A DNA stretch of 64,000 bases from Podocnemis expansa (taxonomy: Eukaryota > Chordata > Testudines > Podocnemididae). Location: assembly GCA_007922195.1 (NCBI GenBank), contig ML681967.1:10130120-10194119 (forward strand), in the 5' to 3' direction. Below are positions 45,881 to 55,383 of this stretch, piece by piece. Each line of letters opens with the position of its first letter. Position 1 is the first letter of the stretch. The position numbers and the translations under genes are program-made. Below the pieces are notes generated by a model. The model did no database searches. It was not told where the DNA came from and saw only the letters and a program-made list of their open reading frames with translations.

Positions 45881-48129
45881 ATATTCATTAATTACAAAAG
45901 CAAAATAGCTTAGGTGACATTCTGGTCCTATTGGAGTCAATGACCATTTACAACTGAAGACTATGGGGCTGAGATTTCATCTCTTATGTAATTTTTGCCA
46001 TTCCAGTGTCCTTTTGCTGTGGAATGGGGGACAGCACCAGCAACTGAAATTCATTTCCATGTGCATTTGGTCCATTTGTGATTCTGGTGACTTGAAATGG
46101 ACACTGGAAGGATCAGTCAGAGTAGGAGACTTAAATCCCCTTCTTTACTAATCCCTTCACAGGTGAGGTCAGAGTGGCAACTGAAAGATTTCAGCAACTA
46201 TGTGCCATTAAGATAAATCCTGGTTTGCAAAAGCAGCTGAAGCCTTTTGGAGCCTCATAAATGAGGAGCCAGAAAATCTTCAGCCTTTTAGGCATCCCAC
46301 TCCCAGGAAAAAAAATCTCCAACAAACCCAGAGCTGAACAATTGCAAGAGCAAACAGAACCTCATCCAGCCAGCTGAATGCCTCCTTTCTTGATCCTGTT
46401 TGCAACCTGAGATGGTCACCAGTGTGGCAGAGGCCATTTAACAGCTGGTTTAGACCCACTTAATCAATCCTGGAAGTGCTCCCCTCCAAGTGGAGTAACA
46501 CTGTGTCAATGGGCGAGTGTTGCTGGTCAACGCAGCTGAATGAAGACAGTGCAGTAAGTCAAAGTAACTAAGTCAATGGGAGATATGCATTCTGCGACGT
46601 GCAGATGGCCCCTCTCCCATCAACTTAGCTCCTCATTGTAGACCAGGCCAGAGAGCAGAACTTGGTCCAGGCCCTGAGTACAGTGAACAAGTGAGCTGCA
46701 AAACTCTATAGGGATGTGTTATCTAGTTTCTGATATTCTGGAACTAGGAAACCAGTTCTGCTATGTTTCGGCACCCAGATCTCTCTACTGATTCACAAAT
46801 GGAGTAAACAAGAGTCTGACTAGCCTGTGTTGCCAGCCTGTCAGTTCATCTGTTCTTTTATTACATTCTAGTTGAGTGTTGGTCATGAGTTTCTAGAGTT
46901 AAGGTTGCAGAAGAGTTCCAACTCAAATCCTGGTTTCAGATGCTCATACAGTATTTTAGGACTGAAATATTTGGGTGCGGTCTCTCCTGGAAGGTAGATT
47001 TAAATACAGCAATATAGATTCAGGTGGACTTGAGTGAAAGGAGGAGGATGCAGTTTTTTCTTTCTAGACAAAATATTGTAACTTCTTGCTTAGTTAGCAC
47101 AGCCTTGCAGTCAAAATGATGAGTTTGCATGTTGAAATTTGGTCTGGAACTAGCCTTGAATGAAGGGTTGCGTGCAGCCTTCTTCCAAAGATGATGGGGT
47201 TTGATTTTAACAGCATTATGAGCATTTGAAATTCCAGTACTGAACAACTGGCAGTGCATTGGTTTCATTAAGTTTATTAGGGCCCCCAGTCCTCCAAATA
47301 TGTATGCACATGCTTGACTTCAACAACGTAAGTAGATTCCACTGATGTCAAAGGGCTGATCCAGGCAGCAGGAATCTTCCTCAGAATTTCAGTGGGTGTT
47401 GGTTTGCACTTGCAGAGCAAATCTGAATCATGCTGCCCTGTGCACACCTGAGTCAGACTCCTGACTAGTAGTTTAAGTTGCTGAAATTGGTAGGGAGAAC
47501 TGGAGTTGAGAGAGGAGCTCTCATCAGGTGTATAGGGGCTGAGGCAAATGCAAGCACCTTGCCACAGCACTGGTAGATCTTGCAGTGGGGAGCCCTGCAA
47601 CCTGTCTTCAGGTGTGCAGGAGACAGACCAGCTTTGATGCATCTCAGCAGCTGTGTCAATGATGGAAGTTAAAAGCCTCTTCACCATCTATGGCCTCCCT
47701 GAAGTGTACAGATGAGGACAGAGCTCAAGGCATGCTGGAGGGATGCTCACACCAACTCACCTTGAGAACTTGGCAGTTGGGTGTCTGACAACGTATCCTG
47801 CTGCAGAGCTCTTGTGGTGCACAGGTGAAAGGCATGTCCCCACTTGCAGTCCTCCTAAGATGCCTGGGGTAAGGGCATTTTGGTGGCAGTGGGGGGTGTC
47901 TTGCCATGTATTTCTCAGTGACGGGATTGATCCTTGCCAGTTTCAACTTTGTAAACACTGCAGAATGTACAAGTGTTAGTGACTGAAGTGCTGCTTTCTC
48001 CTGTATAGAACCTACGAAATTCTATTTTAAAAAAGTTTGAAGGACAAAGAGGTGTCCCAGAGGGGCATTCCAAGGTTGGGGAATGTTCATGCCCAGCTGG
48101 CACATACAACCTTAGCTCTTCTCCCTTTT

Positions 48130-48405
48130 TAATGATATCACACAGTGGCATGAGTTCCAGCACCAGTGCCCTGAGCGCCCCACGGCAGTGGCAACATGAT
48201 CTAGCCCCAGGGGATCCGGGGCTGGGCCACCCAGCAGCAGCAGCTGCCTTACCTCGTCTGAGATTCAGGGCTGAGCCACCTGTGGCAGCAGCTGCCTTAT
48301 CCGGCTCTGTTCCTGCTGGGGGCTCTGGGACTGGATAGGGCTTGGGCACTGAATCAGGCCCAGAGGGTGGGGCCCAGGGCTGGCCCCTGGGTCTTTTTCC
48401 AGGAC
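48130..48405. repeat. GC-rich repeat block A
   Basis: Made of irregular, related units such as GGGGATCCGGGGCTGGGCCA, TTCAGGGCTGAGCCACCTGT and GGCAGCAGCTGCC, ending in GAGGGTGGGGCCCAGGG and CCCCTGGGTC. The same words in the same order occur at 50605-50945. The long minus-strand frame across it is low-complexity and not a protein I know. Confidence 0.6.
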
Positions 48406-48435
48406 AATTTTTGCTCTTGTCATTACACATAATGT

Positions 48436-48985
48436 TTTCAAGGAAAACAAACAATGAGTCTTGTGGCACGTTTAATGACTAACAAATTTATTTATTGTAT
48501 GAGCTTTCATGGGAGAAAATCCAGCTTTGTTAGATGCTTGAAGATGGGAAGCTTACAGCATGGGAGAAAAAAAAATGCAAGGATGTGGAAGTCACAGGAT
48601 CGGGTCAGACTGTTACAGCAAATCAAAGCAGTTTCTTAGATTCAAGCAGTGGAGAACAGCATATAGATGAAGGTGAGGTCAAAGGATGTATTGTAATAAG
48701 AACCCCCCACCCCCAAGATCTCTGTTTAATCCCAAGACAAATGGTGTCAAATTTTCATATGAATCCCAATTCTGCAGCTTCTGTTTTAAGATTTGGTTTA
48801 TAATCCATTTGTTTAAGTACAGCTATTAACAGATCATCAATGGAGTGAGCAGGGAGATTGAAGTGTTCCCCTTTTGGGTTTTAAATGTTGTTTCTGATGT
48901 CAGATTTGTGTCCATTTATTCTTTTGCACAGACTGTCCTGTTTTGCCCAATGCATTCAAGGGTATTATTGCCAACATCTTGTTAT
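48436..48985 (-). mobile_element. Penelope-like element remnant: GIY-YIG C-terminus plus tail
   Basis: On the minus strand (from about 48985 down) the first part reads as a decayed C-terminus: KRINGHKSDIRNN, an in-frame stop, then KGEHFNLPAHSIDDLL. This resembles the end of the GIY-YIG endonuclease domain of Penelope-like elements, with the R-x-x-EH-x-x-I and EHFN-GHS pattern. It runs on through a 3' UTR into the tail block seen elsewhere (CTCCCATGAAAGCTCATAC, then AATAAATTTGTTAGTC, ending GTGCCACAAGACTCATTG). This copy is what links the orphan tails to the family. Confidence 0.78.
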
Positions 48986-49019
48986 ATAGCTTTTCTCTAG
49001 TACTTTTAATCTATTGATC

Positions 49020-49205
49020 TTAAAGTGCCTCAGAAAATTATGTTTAGCATCTTTAGACTCATTTTACACATGGGGAAACTGAGGCACAGATTGAGGAGCA
49101 TGACTTGCCTGAGGTCACCCAGCCAGCCAGCAGCAGAGCTGGCAACAGAATACAGGTCTCTGGAGTCTGTCCAGTGCACTATCCATTAGACAACACCACC
49201 TTTTG
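49020..49205 (-). repeat. MIR SINE
   Basis: CATTTTACACATGGGGAAACT, GAGGCACAGATTGAGGAGC, CTTGCCTGAGGTCACCCAG, then CAGTGCACTATCCATTAG: the classical antisense MIR order. Confidence 0.85.
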
Positions 49206-49599
49206 TACTACAATATATATGGTAAGAAGTATACATGCAACATAATGAATACCCAGGAATTGTGACAATTTGCTAGCAAATACAGGCCATCAAAATTTGC
49301 CACCAAATAAGCTTTCTAAATCAGCTTTCTGGTTAAGTGTTTCATCACCTGATTTACACCCAACGAAGTCTGTACTAGTGGTTAAAAACAACATCGTGTA
49401 GCTGTTAAGTTCTTCTCATGTACAGTAGAAAGGTGAGAATTTACATAGAATTTTATTGTATGAGAAGTCTGACAATAAAGTGGTGCTGAATTATAATGAC
49501 AATAAAATTAGTGTTAGGATTAAACATGGGAGGGAAAAACTACAAGTGGTGCTAAACCTATGTAAGGATGGGGGGGGAGGATGATGCACTGTGTTTGAA

Positions 49600-49862
49600 A
49601 AACTGGGGAATTTGATCATCTGATCTGCCTTGTACAATACAAGCTATATAAGGCATAGACAGAAGGCAAGAAATGTTTTACACCCCCTTGCATTTAGTTT
49701 CATTCCTTTCTGTAAGTTCACCCATCTTCGAAGCATCTGAGGAAGTGGGATCTTCTCCCACGAAAGCTCATGCAAAAAATAAATCTGTTAGTCTTAAAGT
49801 GCCACACGACTGCTTGTTGTTTTTTTACTGGACTAGACTAACACAGCTATCCCTTTTGAAAT
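49600..49862 (+). mobile_element. Penelope-like tail, longest plus-strand copy
   Basis: 3' UTR-like sequence (TGCATTTAGTTTCATTCC, GTAAGTTCACCCATCTTCG), then GCATCTGAGGAAGTGGGATC, TTCTCCCACGAAAGCTCATG, AATAAATCTGTTAGTC and the terminus AGACTAACACAGCTATCCC. It aligns in order with the minus-strand copy at 48436-48985. The upstream boundary is approximate. Confidence 0.7.
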
Positions 49863-49879
49863 TTATGAATTGGACACTG

Positions 49880-50065
49880 AACTGGTACTTGAGATCAGAT
49901 GCATGTCCTGTGTGACCTCAGGCAGGACCCTTAATTGCTTTATGCCTCTGTTTCCCATCTGTAAAGAGGGGTCAGTAGTAATTCAGCAGTGTTGTAAGGA
50001 TAAAATTCATTTCATGACCATTATTTGAAGGCATTCTGATATTGGCTTGAGAGCGGATGGACAAG
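49880..50065 (+). repeat. MIR SINE fragment
   Basis: TGTGACCTCAGGCAGGACCC, ATGCCTCTGTTTCCCATCTG, TAAAGAGGGGTCAGTAGTA, GTTGTAAGGATAAAATTC: sense MIR core and 3' part. Confidence 0.75.
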
Positions 50066-50454
50066 GATAAAATCAGGACCTGTAACCCAAATGCTGCCCT
50101 TGTGGGAGTGGCTGTCTCTGCAACCTTAACATTCAATGAATGTTTGTTCCTTTTGTGGGTGGGATCCTGGGAGAACCTTACAGCATTTTAACAGCTCAAT
50201 CCATCTCCTTTGAGATAAGGCCTGGTTCAAGAAGAGCGATTATACAATCAACTATCTTGTGTATAAATGTGCACTAGTTACTTTGAAAGATGGTAGCGCT
50301 CCATCGATGAAACTGTTCTCTTTGCTCGGAAAGGTATTAGCATAATTTCTTTGGCTTATCACAAAGTGTGTATATGTATACTTTTTTACAAGTTCAGATC
50401 CTGTGATTTCCCCTGGATGACTATGATAGATCATGCATACATTGAATATTGTGA

Positions 50455-50604
50455 AGTTCCATAGGGGTAGCCGTGTTAGTCTAGTGCAGAAAACCAAACT
50501 GAGCCCTGTGGCACTTTTAAAGACTAACAAATTGATTTATTGCATGAGCTTTTGTGGGAGAAAATCCCCCTTTGTCAGATGTTTTGAAGATGGGGGAACC
50601 TACA
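50455..50604 (-). mobile_element. Penelope-like tail (minus strand)
   Basis: Begins GTTCCATAGGGGTAGCCGTG TTAGTC (the terminal block in reverse), then GCCCTGTGGCACTTTTAAAG, ACTAACAAATTGATTTATTG, GTGGGAGAAAATCCCCCTTT and GTCAGATGTTTTGAAGATGG. It directly adjoins the GC-rich block at 50605. Confidence 0.72.
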
Positions 50605-50945
50605 GCGGGGGCGTTGCTGGCGCTGGGCACTCCGGAGCACATGACCCGAACCCCAGCACCAGCCCAGCCGCCAGCGGCCACGGCAGCCCCATCCCCAGCT
50701 GGGGATCTGGGGCCTGGCCAGCTGGGGATCTGGGGCCCGGCTGCCCACGGCCGCGGCAGCCCCATCCCCGGCCAGGGATGCGGGGCCTAGCCACCTGTGG
50801 TGGCACGGCAGCGCCAGGCCCTGTCCCTGGCCAGGGGGTGGGGCCTGAGTCCGTGCCCTGGGTCCCTCCCCCAGCCAGTGATGCCCCTGACAAGAACCAC
50901 CCTATTCCCAAGCCATCCTGCATGATGTTTGGGGGGCGGGGGCGC
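50605..50945. repeat. GC-rich repeat block B
   Basis: Contains a near-tandem repeat of CAGCTGGGGATCTGGGGCC (twice), then GGGATGCGGGGCCTAGCCAC and CTGTGGTGGCACGGCAGC, ending CCAGGGGGTGGGGCCTGAG and GTGCCCTGGGTC. It is related in order and orientation to block A at 48130-48405. It opens frames on both strands that carry no recognisable domain. Confidence 0.6.
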
Positions 50946-51117
50946 TAAGATGCTTCATTCTCTCTCTTTTTTGATTTCAGTAAAGTTAGTAACAGTGCGA
51001 TTTTGACACTGGAGAGGATTGTTCAAATCTGTGTCAGTGAGTCCTTTTGCTGTCTGTATTCAATGGGTTAAAATACTCTAAAAATATGCTGGGTCTCCCT
51101 TGCACTTTAAAGAAGTC

Positions 51118-51168
51118 ATTTGGTCCTCTTGGATTTGGTCCTCTTGGCATTTGGTCCTCTTGGCATAC
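51118..51168 (+). repeat. Short tandem repeat, three copies of ATTTGGTCCTCTTGG
   Basis: Three tandem units with small differences (GATTTGG, GCATTTGG) immediately upstream of, or within the start of, the CR1 fragment. Confidence 0.85.
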
Positions 51169-51778
51169 TGGGCTGCATCAGAAGAAGTGTTACCAGCAGA
51201 TCAAGGGATGTGATCATTCCCCTCTATTCTGCACTAGTGAGGCCACATCTGGAATACTGTGTCCAGTTTTGGGCTCCCCACTACAAAAAGGACATGGACA
51301 AATTAGAGAGAGTCCAGAGGAGGGCAACCAAAATGATCAAAGGGCTGGAGCACAAGCCCTATGAAGAAAGACTGAAGGAACTTGGCTTATTTAGCCTGCA
51401 GAAGAGAAGACTGAGGGGGGATTTGATAGCAACCTTCAACTACTTGAAGGGTTGCTCCAAGGAGGAGGGAGCTCGACTGTTCTCGGTAGTAACAGAGGGC
51501 AGAACAAGAAGCAATGGTTTCAAGTTACAGCTGGGGCGGTCCAGGCTGGATATTAGGAAAAACTTCCTTACTAGGCCGAGTGGTGAAGCAGTGGAATAAG
51601 TTGCCTAGGGAGGTGGTGGAATCTCCATCTCTGGAGGTGTTCAAGTCCCAGCTGGACAAAACACTGACTGGGATGATCTAATGGGAGTGGTCCTGCTTTT
51701 TTTGGCAGGGGGTTGGACTAGATGACCTCGTGGGGTCCCTTCCAACCCTATGATTCTATGATTCTATGATTGTGTCAC
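51155..51778 (+). mobile_element. CR1 LINE 3' end (5'-truncated)
   Basis: The frame encodes the CR1 ORF2 C-terminus: [50 protein letters not shown] and [11 protein letters not shown] 3' UTR follows with GGGGTTGGACTAGATGACC-type text, CCTTCCAACCC and three ATTCTATG repeats at about 51750-51772. It is intact for roughly 150 codons, so it is among the younger CR1 pieces here, but it lacks the endonuclease and reverse transcriptase core. Confidence 0.93.
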
Positions 51779-53174
51779 TGCTTTGAATTGTGGCCTGTTT
51801 CTGTCCTGTTTGGCAGGGATGAGGGCTTTTGCTAAATCCACTGAAATAAATCTGTAGAGAGGTCTGTTCAAGCAGTGCTATTTGCCTCACCTCATGCAAC
51901 AGAAGAGTCCCCTTAGACTCTCTCTTCTCACGCTGATGAGCCAGTGTGTTGTTAGAATCTCCAAACTCACATGATGTCCCATATCAAATGGGCTACCATA
52001 CTCTGGGGGATTAAGGACAGAGTTCAGCCTAAACACCGACATTTCTCCTGTCCTTTTTTTGTTAAAGTTAAATAGCACTGGGTGTCTGTAAATATTTAAA
52101 GGTCTCATTGCAACTACTATTATTTTACAGTACCAGCTACAGGCCCCCGTTGAGATCAGGGACCCATTTTGCCAGGCATTGTACAGACACCTCATGAGTG
52201 ATGATCCCTGTTTCATGGATGTCACACGATAAAAAGAGCCATAGAGTGGCAGGGGAAACTCAGGCATAGAGTGACTTGCCCAAGGTCACTCAATAGGCGC
52301 TGGCAGAGCAAAGATTTGACTCTCAGTCCAGTGTCCTTTCTCCTTGGCTTTGTTGCCTGTTGGTGCAGTAGTGGGACTCCCTGGTCTTATCAACAGTTCT
52401 ATGATGACTGTTCCTTATTTTGTAGACTCCTTGTCACTGCAGTAAAAACTTGAGCCCTGACCCTGTAAACAAACACCTGCAAGTGCTTCTGTTCATGTGA
52501 ATAGTCTCATAAAGCTGAGTGGGACAGTGTAAAGATGCATCTTGGTAGGGTCAGTGCCCAAAGACTGTGTCAAATCATAACTAAGATCAGGCATAAAAGG
52601 ACAATGATGCTTTAGGAAGGCAGGTTAAACCATAATCTTACTACACATTGATAAGCTGCATCATAGCAGCTCTGGTTGCCATCTTTTGTGGCATCCCCGT
52701 AGAATAAGAATTTTATGCAGAGTATTAGTTGTTAGAAGAGAAGTACGTAAAGCTTGCATGAAGCCAACAACACCACGTACTGCTATTAGAGAGTTGGCAG
52801 GTTCACATGCTTTCCAGCTAGTTCTTTTACCCAAAAGAAAAAGTGAAAATGTAATTAAAAACCAAAGTTGGCTAGGTCACTTTGAGCCAATGGTGGGTAA
52901 CAGACCTATTTTTAAGATGACCCCCACTTTGAGTTAGAAGAAAACTGAAAGGACTCTAATCGGGCAACTGAGGAAAAGAGTGTCCCCATCTAACAACAGT
53001 GGGTCCAGTCCAACAGAATTTGGAGGCCTTTTAGTCCTTTTCGCTTTTAAATTTTGCTTGAAAATGCTTTCCTAAGCTGAGCTCTAAAATGCTCTGGTTT
53101 GTTCTGAAGAATTTGAATGGCGGAATCTCAAACTTCTCTAGAGCTACGTGCATGCTGGTTTTTTTTTTTCCCCC
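51779..53174. other. Intergenic, no gene recognised
   Basis: Holds a MIR-like antisense stretch at about 52130-52350. An 83-codon frame at 52686-52937 has no domain I can name. Nothing else supported. Confidence 0.6.
52130..52350 (-). repeat. MIR/CORE-SINE fragment
   Basis: CATTGTACAGACACCTCATG, GGGGAAACTCAGGCATAGAG, TGACTTGCCCAAGGTCACTC, then CTCTCAGTCCAGTGTCC: the antisense order of the MIR 3' half and core. Confidence 0.7.
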
Positions 53175-53330
53175 CAAGCCTCATAACACAGGAACGAGGG
53201 AACATTCAATGAAATTAAGTGACACATTCCAAAACAATCGAAGGAAATGCTTTTACACCCAACAGCTGGTTAGACGCTGGAGCTTATTACCACAGGCTGT
53301 CACTGAGGCCTCAAACATGACTTGTCTAGT
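53175..53330 (+). mobile_element. LINE (CR1/L2-like) C-terminal fragment
   Basis: The frame reads NRRKCFYTQQLVRRWSLLPQ, preceded by CTCATAACACAGGAACGAGG and GAACATTCAATGAAATTAAG. The pattern 'K-FF-TQ---R-W--LP--V' is typical of the C-terminus of vertebrate CR1/L2-type LINEs, and differs from the CR1 subfamily at 51.2 kb. It is cut by a hAT element just downstream. Confidence 0.6.
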
Positions 53331-53336
53331 AATACC

Positions 53337-53447
53337 CAGGGCCAGCCCAAAGGTTTTTGGCACCCTATGTGAACTATGACTTTGATGCCCCCCCCCCCAA
53401 CGTGCTATAAGAGATAACATATTTTGTAGATGGTTGGGCTGGCCCTG
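53337..53447. mobile_element. Short hAT MITE with near-perfect TSD
   Basis: Termini CAGGGCCAGCCCAAAGG and, reversed, CAGGGCCAGCCCAACC. Flanking octamers are GTAATACC (53329-53336) and GTAATAAC (53448-53455), 7 of 8 matching. It is 111 bp long, with a C10-11 run inside. Confidence 0.8.
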
Positions 53448-53455
53448 GTAATAAC

Positions 53456-55199
53456 TTGCTTTTCTCTAGCACTTTTTATCCGTAGTGGACAGCACTTCAC
53501 AAAGAAGGGCAGTAGAATTGCCCCCAGGGCTTTGCTATCTAGAATAGCCAGAGTTGTCATTAATGACAACCAAAATTTTAGGAGGGAAACTAAGCCTGGT
53601 TTAAGCCAGCCTAGAGATCGAATGAGAGGTGGCAGAGGGACAGCTTACTCCACAGATGCTACTGTTGGTGCCTTCTCCTTCCTCCTCCTCTTTGGGTGCT
53701 GACCATCATCAGACACGAGCATGACCTCAGCTCTGAGCCAGTCTAGCAATTCCTCTGTTTTCTTATCATGTCCCATTCTAGCTCAGGTGCAAGTCCACTC
53801 ATCACAGCAACTGTGGGAGCAGTAGTGTAATGCAGCGCTGCCATGGTGCCACTGAAAAAGGCTGGCTGCCATGCTGTTGCTGCAGGCAGCTACTCCTGCA
53901 CTAGTGCTACACCTGCAGAGCTTGCCCTAGTGGGGGATCTGATGAAAAAATTCAGCTCAGACACAGCCTGGAAAGGAAGTAAGGCTCATCTTTACTGCAG
54001 CATCCACTGGCCTTAACTTGAATGTTGCTGCTAACTAACCACACTCCCACTCACTGAAACCTCTGGCTCAAGTTAACCAGTGCTGCTGATGCTCAAGCTA
54101 GCAATGCCAGGGGGATGCATCTACAGGCTACAAGTGTGAGTTTGTGCAATTCAGCTACTCCTAGTGCTGTCATTCTGCCCTACTAATTCATCCTGCTGGG
54201 TCACTCCAGGCTTGTTCTACACTGTGGCTGCTCTCACTGGAGTTAGGTTGATGGTGTAACTAGTTACAACAAAGTAACCATGAACCTTAAAAAGCCAAAG
54301 TCCCCTATCAAACTTTTGAACAGTGTGCTGGTTAGCAACTAATTATCCCCCCAGCTTGAGTATTCCCAAAGAGAGGAATTTCCTCCCTTAAAGTTCTTGT
54401 TTCATTACCTAGCTCAAAATCTGTGTTTTGTTTGCTTTCACCTGTTTTTTGAGGGTATCCAAAATTAAAAATCTGAGACACTTCACAATCATCATAAGAA
54501 AAGTTTTTTCTGCCCCAAGGAGTTTGCAAATTACCAAGCAGAATTTAAAAACAAACAAACCAAAAAACATCTTTGCATGACCCTTCCCACAAAAAGTCCA
54601 TGTAACATCACAAAGATTCAGACTTCAGAGGACAACAACTCCTCCTTGAGCTGTACCAGCTGCATATGCTTGCTGCCGACCCTTATGGAGTAGCAGTGAT
54701 TTGCTTCACATATTCCTGGTGCTAGATGATTAATAATCATAAAGCTGATGAAATCAAAATACTTTTTTGCATGAGGCTAGGCAATGAAAGAAAAACTTTG
54801 AGCCAGTAAATTGGCTATGGCTGTAGCATAAAAACTATCAAGAGCAATGTGAAGTGGTTTACGTTCATACTTCTCTCTCAGACAAAAAAACCTTAGCCTG
54901 GTGTTGCTCTAAGTACCACCTAAGATTACTGTAACAGAAAGAGATTAGAGGAATAATGGTCTAACAGTTCGTTCCATGTAGTCATTTTCTCTTGTTTGTT
55001 AGGGTCTCATCCAGCAATATTGGGGACAGAAGTGCTGTTGTAATCCCACAGCGTTTGGCAGGAGGCCTCACATGCAGGTTAGAGGGCTGCTTTTAACTCT
55101 GAGAACCAGACCAGATTTCAGATTTGTGTTGCTTTGCTAGAGACGGATCTATTCTGAACAACTCGTGTACTGATTTAGAAATAAACAGGCCATCTAATC
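53456..55199. other. Intergenic, no gene recognised
   Basis: A stretch near 54205-54270 (GGCTTGTTCTACACTGTGG) resembles the 'GTCTACACT' repeat. An A/C-rich run lies at 54548-54570. Otherwise nothing. Confidence 0.6.
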
Positions 55200-55383
55200 C
55201 AGTGGTTTCCAAACTTACCCAGTACTGGATTGCAGACCCTCAGGTGCTGGGTTATGGCCCTGCTGCTGCTGCTGCCAAAAGACTGGAACGCATTACTCAA
55301 AGATGGAATTGTTGGGTCGCAGGTATAAATGGTCCACCTGCCCCCCCCCTTGGGTCCTGAGGAAGAAAGTTTGAAAACCACTG
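55200..55383. mobile_element. hAT MITE with 7/8 TSD
   Basis: The left end CAGTGGTTTCCAAACTTAC and the reversed right end CAGTGGTTTTCAAACTTTC are Charlie-type hAT termini. Target octamers are ATCTAATC (55192-55199) and ATCTGATC (55384-55391). It contains a (TGC)n stretch. It is followed by GATCTGATCTGATCTG, partly created by the duplication. Confidence 0.87.

Larger units (their letters stand above)
45016..48120. other. Intergenic, no gene recognised
   Basis: It holds a partial copy of the GGGTGACCAGA-type element (45695-45795), a MIR-like head (45800-45880), and a stretch at 46490-46655 ending TGTAGACCAGGCC that may be a diverged copy of the 'GTCTACACT' repeat. Remaining sequence looks unique. 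Confidence 0.6.

Noticed and set aside
47915..48469. 184-codon minus-strand frame
   Set aside because: Pro/Ala/Gly-rich translation of a GC-rich repeat block merging into a Penelope-like tail; no domain.
50433..50948. 171-codon frame
   Set aside because: It starts in a Penelope-like tail and runs through a GC-rich repeat; both parts are repetitive.
51120..51599. 159-codon frame as a host gene
   Set aside because: Its protein is the C-terminus of CR1 LINE ORF2 and it is followed by the CR1 3' UTR.
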